From NCBI GenBank assembly GCA_036504535.1, contig DASXUY010000014.1, forward strand, positions 1 to 64,000: a stretch of DNA of 64,000 nucleotides. The letters are read 5' to 3'. This DNA comes from JARLGU01 sp036504535. Lineage in GTDB: Bacteria > Armatimonadota > Armatimonadia > Armatimonadales > Capsulimonadaceae. Shown here in pieces: positions 59,701 through 64,000 of the stretch. Under the pieces are notes generated by a model. That model did no database searches. It saw nothing but the letters and a program-made list of their open reading frames with translations, and had not been told where the DNA came from. How positions within the stretch are numbered: the stretch's first letter is position 1; every line of letters starts with the position of its first letter. Both the position numbers and the translations under genes were made by a program.

Positions 59701-62700
59701 AATATTCGACAACTTGGGCGGTATGACGACACAACTCTTCGTCAGCACCAGCGGCGTCCTGATCGTTAACGACCACGCTCTTCCGCAGAAGTTCTTTACG
59801 GGCCGCTTCGGTGGGGCGAGTAGCAACAACGTTCCGCAAAAGTACTACGGTGCCGAGTCGTATGTTACAGACATTGCGCTGTCATACAACGACGCCCCCT
59901 ACTTCAGCAACAATACGCAGAATTCGTATCCGCCAGCCATGCTGCCGGATTCCGGCTACTCTACGGTCGAATCGGATGTACTCAGCGACTACGCGACTCC
60001 GCTCATCGACGGTACCAATGAATTCACTGGACCTTTCGGGCTGACCTATTCAACGATTATTCAGCAAAACCACTTTGGATTTTTTACGGCGGCTGGCTTC
60101 AACTACCCTGCGTATGAGAATGGTCTGGGCATTGGTTCATACATTGAGCCCGAAGGTGGAATGGGTCAGATTCAGAAATATGACCTATGGCGAATTCTTA
60201 GCCGGGGCCCTGTAACGGACAAGGCTCTCCAAGCATACGTGCCGACTGTCGACTTGCAGCCAGCTAACCCAGCGGTAGCAGGTAGTACGCAGCAATACGC
60301 TCTCGTGGCAAACGCCTGCGTTCTCTGGGTGAGCCCGTTCACTGGTGACGAATTTGTCGAAGCTGGATCGCTCGCGGATCAAACGACCCAATCGCTTCTG
60401 ACTACTTACGCTTCCAACGGCGGACGCCTCCTTGTCGAAGGTCTTGATGTTGGCTACAGTATCGCTGGTTCAGGCACGACAGTCGGAAACAACTTCTATA
60501 AGAGTGTCCTCGGCGCAACATATGTCAGCGACGCAGTTGCCCGCAACAACGTCAACTTCGACCTGGTGCCCAAGGGTACCACCAGCGACTACGTCACGCA
60601 CGATGCGTTCCTCAACAACAACGACAACTTTGATCTCACCGGCAACGGAGACAATATTGGACACCGAGGATACGCGACCAATAACGGTGGTCAGAACGCG
60701 ATAACCTGGATTTACAGCCCACCGTCCCTGCAGAAGACCATATCGCTTGCGAACTTCGGCTTCCGAATCGGGAATGGTCAAATCCTTCACGCCGACGGCA
60801 GTCTTGCCGTCGACTCCAGCGTGTCTATCTTTACTGATGCGTACACCACGTCTGGCAAAACACAGTTAAGTGGACAACAGGGTAACCAACTGACGTTCCT
60901 CGGCGATCCGCTCGCCAATATACTGCCAAGCGCGTCGACGCGCAGCGGGGCTGCCATCGCGGTATACGGCTCCTTCGGTATCGAAAACCTGTCGAATGAA
61001 ATCATACCGACGGGGACGGTGACGAAGGGTGTTGGTTACAGCACAATGGCCGAACAGTCGCCCCGTCCGCCTATCTTCACGAGCCTCAATCAGCGAGCAA
61101 ACCTACTGCACAATATCATCTGCATGTTGCGCACGGGCTCGCTGACAGGCACTATTACGAACACGAGCACCGGTGGCCAGCCGGTCGCAGGCGCTGTTGT
61201 AACGGCAACCCTGGAAACCAACGGCACCTTCAAGGCTGCGGTCAACTACCGAGCGATCACGGATGCAGCGGGCAACTTCCTTGTCCGCGGATTGCCTCCT
61301 GGCCGCTACCGCATATCCGCCGATGTCAAGAGCAACACTGGCAACACATTCCTACATGCCAGCGGTAACTCTGTTTACATCCACGGCGGCGGTAACGGCA
61401 CTGCGTCTCTCCAACTGAGCCAGCCACCAGCGGGCAGCGCTACCATTCAGGTGATCGATAGCGTGACCAAGTCGCCTATTCCAAACGCCGCTGTTACTGT
61501 TTCGGCATCGTTGACGACAACCACCGCGGACGCCGCCGTGGGAGCAACGACCATTACCGTGGCCAGCACGGTTGGTATCGCGAATGGCACTGTTATCAAT
61601 GTAGATTCGGGGACGGCTGCGGAAGCGGTCACAGTGCAGAGTGTTGATATAAATACCAAGGTCCTAACGCTCACGACTGGACTGGCCTTGGCGCACGCTA
61701 CCGGAGCCGTCGTCTCACTCAAGAACCCGACACCGCTCTACACGGGCACGACAGACCAGTTCGGCAACTTCCTTATTAGCAGCATCCCAGCCGCGATCTA
61801 CGTCGTTACCGCCTCGGAGTCGACATACAACACGATGACGAGCCCGGTCACCATGATCATTCCGCTTGTCGCGTCCCCGTTCGTTGTCGAGCTCATCCCG
61901 AGCGCGGGAACTATCAGTGGAGTTGTGTCCGACGCAACAAGCCCGAGCCTGTTTATCGTCGGAGCCACGGTTTCGCTTCTTGACGCAAACGGCGATGCGG
62001 TGCTAAACGGATCGAACCCAATTACGGCGACCACAAACAGCTTAGGCAAGTTCTCGCTGACCTCGGTTCCTGCGGGCACGTACACGCTGCAAGTCGCCGC
62101 GACCAACGCCAATGAGGCTGACTCTACCGGCAAGGTCGTTGTCACCAACGCAAACTTCATCACAAGCCAAACATCGATTACGGTTAACCGCAAGAAGAAC
62201 ACTGCCGTCAATATCAGCCTGACACCTGCGCCGGCAACCGAAATCGATGGACACGTCTACAATGCGACACTACCTGTTGCGTTGACGACAACCACGGCAG
62301 CCACGGCAATCGGTGCTACCAAGGTCACGGTCGCTAGCACGACTGGTATCGCAGCAAATGACTACGTGTCGATCGGCATCGGCGTCACTCAAGAAAACGT
62401 CACCGTTCTTGGAATTGACGCAGGCACAAGCAGCATCACTGTAGCAGCACTGAAAATCGCTCATCCGAGCGGCGCGGCTGTGACGCATCTGGCCGACATC
62501 CTTGGCGCTACCGTCAAGCTAACAAGCGGTACAGTATCGCTTACCGCGATCACCGATGCCAACGGATACAAGTTCAAGAGCCTGATTGCTGGGACCTACA
62601 CCGCAACCGCTTCGGCGACTGGATTCGACACTCAATCGCAATCGGTGACGATTACGGCAGGCCAAATCCTACCGAACATCGACTTCCGCCTCTATCCGGC

Positions 62701-64000
62701 TGGCAGCATCGCCGTCACAGTGAAGTCTTCCGAAACCGGCACGCCAGCCGTGAGCGGTGTCGTAATCACCGTAACCGGCGGCGCCGTGACGTACACTGGA
62801 ACTACTGACGCAACCGGGAAGGTCACGATCCCCAACATTAGATCTGGATCCTACACTGTTACCGCCGCGTCGACATCTGGATATTCCAGCGCAGTCCAGT
62901 ACAATGTCTCAGTAACGCAGGGCGTCTCAACGACCGTCGCACTGACAGTCGATCCGCTTCCTGCACAAATCTACGGCACCGTCCTTTCGAGCGATGTGCC
63001 TGCGGTTCCAGTAGCAAACGCTACCGTGACATTCACGGTGAATGGTGTCGCTGTACGCACCGTACAAACGAAGTCCGACGGCACTTACACGACAGCGCCC
63101 CTGGGACTGGTAACGAATGGGCCGACACTCTTTACAGTAACCGTGACACAGAGCAACTACGCCGCAGCAGCGTCGCAAAAGGCAACGCTTGATCGCGGTG
63201 AATCCAAGGAACTTGACTTCACGCTGACGGCAAGTTCAACCGTCTACGGACTGGTGTATCGAAACTTCGATTCGCAGCCGGTTTCAGGAGTGACGCTCAC
63301 ACTGTCGCAAGGTTCGACCGTGATAGCCTCAACCACATCGACCGCGACATTCACCGGTGCCGACGGACAGCCGACGAACTTTGTCATCCCCGGTATTCCC
63401 ATCGGGACGTACACGCTATCTATCGATGCGCCGAGCTACTCGTCGTTCACCCCAGTGTCGATCACGGCATCGAAGGGATCTAACCGCGTATCGCTGGGCA
63501 CTGGGCTCGACGTACGGCACGTCTTCCAAACATACACATCAACTAGCGGCGCGTTTAAGCTGCAAATGCTCTCGTCGCCCTACGATTTCACCACGAACCC
63601 GGCACCGCTGTCCAGCCTGCTAGGTGGGATTTCGAACCCGCTTCTAGCTGTATACGTGCCCAGCCTGAGCAACTATGTTGTGACTCCGACAGCACCGGCA
63701 GACACGCTTCACCGCGGCCAAGGCTTCTGGATCCGACTCAAACAGCCAGCGGGCCTCGTAGGGATACCGGACGCGCAGTCAACCGCGTCACCGTTCGCGG
63801 TTGCCCTTGGACTGGGCTGGAATATCGTAGGCGATCCGTGGCCAACAAGTGTGCACCTTAAGAACATTTCGGTCGCCGATACACGGGGCAACGTTTACTC
63901 GTGGGCACAGGCCGTAAGCGCTCAAGTTCACCTGGTGAATCCCGTAGTTTACTCCTACGATTCGACGGCGGGAGCCTACGTAACGCACATGGTCGGATCG
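56738..64000 (+). CDS. Giant modular secreted protein (partial, cut by the window edge)
   Basis: At least 2421 aa, open to the window end. A signal peptide (about 8-33, cleavage near VDA-APP) is followed by a TolB/PD40-like beta-propeller region (about 125-460; FASNR, FFSSNRAGKYGIY, YTSNR motifs). A module of ~70 residues with the pattern 'TSVTVA-G-G-V-D-G-AEYVTV-TITV-L-H-GA-V' occurs about five times (near residues 649, 722, 864, 1591, 1849). A GATase-like region (about 1175-1265, NGGRLLVEGLDVGY) precedes seven carboxypeptidase-regulatory-like Ig domains (starting near 1468, 1568, 1723, 1834, 1989, 2078, 2168), each with a T-D-x-x-G-x-F/Y and G-x-Y-T pattern. The last ~150 residues include GFWIRL and GLGWNIVGDPW. 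It is likely a surface adhesin or matrix protein. Confidence 0.82.
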   Translation, partial: MNSFCSKRIIAGVLAAALQFAAASVVAIKAVDAAPPLATPYVSNQLPAFVRARQSAATRASFVTRSVDALSTATLLSPRATTATAPIQLNSVVQTTDITLPTYLTSTNPAYPFDSTGAPNNVPTPSNVDSVWSHGEGFLVFASNRTSASDPTPTALYHLWAIKASGYDAADPGSLIQLTGIKGNPDEKKSQRWPSLLPPSDAGIAYCEASSAGGPYTLVVANLVQVTSGTTIILQVTGGASIATDLDVQHPSLSAQFVAFAGRPVGSGQKYHIYAVPTGGGARQQITSGLAEEKNPTLFPSSSGSLIAFDSTASLYTVSAAGLNGQAVGATRGVWVSSLSGAGIVRLTSPSSDSKEPTWTLDDTNSFLNATGNRHYIFFSSNRAGKYGIYFLRADAANVGAQCILDAEGQNNSGIGANTATKVDTSDPGDLYDSTQPTISKLQAYMQVAYTSNRYLVNGINDNPDPTLTNPTSIFPQSTLITGTTLVNEISSEIMTSRLFDIDPPTIMRYNEATTEIVHVENPTNPGTTAKYIQAGQQAAIVVRLSDRQSGVKAVYLQIKDPDSKYQDAAGLEHKVFTHDTYDIWSQNNGRLSTKMADPRGLGPDIATEAFNLPLAYTGAGSFNPANSRSPRAIIPAFSILGPASSSVQLTTVAVANKAADTSLVVMDASGILPGGYIQIDNGASAEYVQVTGVNLGTNTINVFPALAFVHPVGAAIYSSGAATTLRADIAKNTIGGVLPVTNAAGFRPGDTVTFAGRTTYVVQVDLTDKANTITVFDPSPVNLKTGAPIILVQSRYFFATGNEVDCQALDLSQSPFDATLTSSYITPRYLPGFDDALILSGDPTGSTVPSTVQTSWLELKPLATTTTSIVQSTATSVAVALSTGYAAGDVVLFDTGANAEYATISDVTGNVITFSVGLTKSHGQGVPFVQYKSIGGGVLYSTNDAPWTTPQVPSDYYFDVIAYDNAGWPISYDTGAGYSTSDHLNWRIFDNLGGMTTQLFVSTSGVLIVNDHALPQKFFTGRFGGASSNNVPQKYYGAESYVTDIALSYNDAPYFSNNTQNSYPPAMLPDSGYSTVESDVLSDYATPLIDGTNEFTGPFGLTYSTIIQQNHFGFFTAAGFNYPAYENGLGIGSYIEPEGGMGQIQKYDLWRILSRGPVTDKALQAYVPTVDLQPANPAVAGSTQQYALVANACVLWVSPFTGDEFVEAGSLADQTTQSLLTTYASNGGRLLVEGLDVGYSIAGSGTTVGNNFYKSVLGATYVSDAVARNNVNFDLVPKGTTSDYVTHDAFLNNNDNFDLTGNGDNIGHRGYATNNGGQNAITWIYSPPSLQKTISLANFGFRIGNGQILHADGSLAVDSSVSIFTDAYTTSGKTQLSGQQGNQLTFLGDPLANILPSASTRSGAAIAVYGSFGIENLSNEIIPTGTVTKGVGYSTMAEQSPRPPIFTSLNQRANLLHNIICMLRTGSLTGTITNTSTGGQPVAGAVVTATLETNGTFKAAVNYRAITDAAGNFLVRGLPPGRYRISADVKSNTGNTFLHASGNSVYIHGGGNGTASLQLSQPPAGSATIQVIDSVTKSPIPNAAVTVSASLTTTTADAAVGATTITVASTVGIANGTVINVDSGTAAEAVTVQSVDINTKVLTLTTGLALAHATGAVVSLKNPTPLYTGTTDQFGNFLISSIPAAIYVVTASESTYNTMTSPVTMIIPLVASPFVVELIPSAGTISGVVSDATSPSLFIVGATVSLLDANGDAVLNGSNPITATTNSLGKFSLTSVPAGTYTLQVAATNANEADSTGKVVVTNANFITSQTSITVNRKKNTAVNISLTPAPATEIDGHVYNATLPVALTTTTAATAIGATKVTVASTTGIAANDYVSIGIGVTQENVTVLGIDAGTSSITVAALKIAHPSGAAVTHLADILGATVKLTSGTVSLTAITDANGYKFKSLIAGTYTATASATGFDTQSQSVTITAGQILPNIDFRLYPAGSIAVTVKSSETGTPAVSGVVITVTGGAVTYTGTTDATGKVTIPNIRSGSYTVTAASTSGYSSAVQYNVSVTQGVSTTVALTVDPLPAQIYGTVLSSDVPAVPVANATVTFTVNGVAVRTVQTKSDGTYTTAPLGLVTNGPTLFTVTVTQSNYAAAASQKATLDRGESKELDFTLTASSTVYGLVYRNFDSQPVSGVTLTLSQGSTVIASTTSTATFTGADGQPTNFVIPGIPIGTYTLSIDAPSYSSFTPVSITASKGSNRVSLGTGLDVRHVFQTYTSTSGAFKLQMLSSPYDFTTNPAPLSSLLGGISNPLLAVYVPSLSNYVVTPTAPADTLHRGQGFWIRLKQPAGLVGIPDAQSTASPFAVALGLGWNIVGDPWPTSVHLKNISVADTRGNVYSWAQAVSAQVHLVNPVVYSYDSTAGAYVTHMVGS

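Noticed and set aside
1..64000. CRISPR arrays, insertion sequences, tRNA genes, prophage
   Set aside because: I found no regularly spaced repeats, transposase-like protein, T-loop plus acceptor-stem pattern or phage gene by eye. A tRNAscan or IS search was not possible here.

Overview
The window looks like a chromosomal segment of an Armatimonadota bacterium, possibly close to Capsulimonas. This is inferred from gene content, not from a search. The pointers are several DUF1559-type prepilin-like proteins (FTLIELLVVIAIIAILAA followed by AREKAR), PEP-CTERM-like surface proteins, a SigH-type sigma factor, a HAIR (HspR) heat-shock operator, a lexA gene divergent from a LysM cell-division-inhibitor-like gene, and many glycoside hydrolases. 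The sequence is GC-rich by eye. I saw no tRNA, rRNA, CRISPR array, transposase or prophage. The only RNA gene I am sure of is RNase P RNA.

Layout. 1-3000: sialidase and N-acetylneuraminate-lyase-like genes with a GntR/FCD regulator. 3.1-5.7 kb: HAD hydrolase, mtaB and HIT. 5.9-13.3 kb: two large GH2-type enzymes, the second secreted and lacking the usual acid/base glutamate. 13.3-16.2 kb: membrane-anchored parvulin and two tandem PEP-CTERM paralogues with sigma-54-type promoters. 16.5-19.9 kb: hsp20-lon heat-shock operon. 20.2-25.9 kb: PhyH dioxygenase, two-component system, prepilin, zinc-ribbon membrane protein, and a SigH-like sigma factor overlapping a DUF4342 gene. 26.2-35.4 kb: secreted GH5-like and GH16 enzymes, then two copies of a lacI-prepilin module with matching promoter/operator design. 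35.5-36.3 kb: an orphan copy of that promoter/operator ending in a terminator (possible small RNA), and rnpB. 36.3-41.1 kb: HAD, two GT2 glycosyltransferases and an O-antigen-ligase-like protein with TPRs. 41-45 kb: DUF1361 protein, winged-helix regulator plus membrane protein, a hypothetical protein and a GH57 branching-type enzyme. 45-46.4 kb: SOS locus. 46.6-56.4 kb: GH36-like protein, DUF1844 protein, two poorly characterised genes, pgk, a Dabb protein, a Gfo/Idh/MocA oxidoreductase and an MFS transporter. 56.7 kb to the end: one giant modular secreted protein, cut by the window edge.

How it fits together. The theme is capture and breakdown of complex carbohydrates by a cell with an elaborate surface. 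Most regulators here sit next to readable operators. The most notable is a 13-bp palindrome (TGTGACTGTCACA) found four times: at both lacI promoters, at the orphan promoter, and upstream of the sigma-54-type promoter of one PEP-CTERM gene. This suggests a small regulon joining sugar-responsive LacI-type regulators, prepilin-like proteins and sorted surface proteins. All promoter and operator calls were made by eye.
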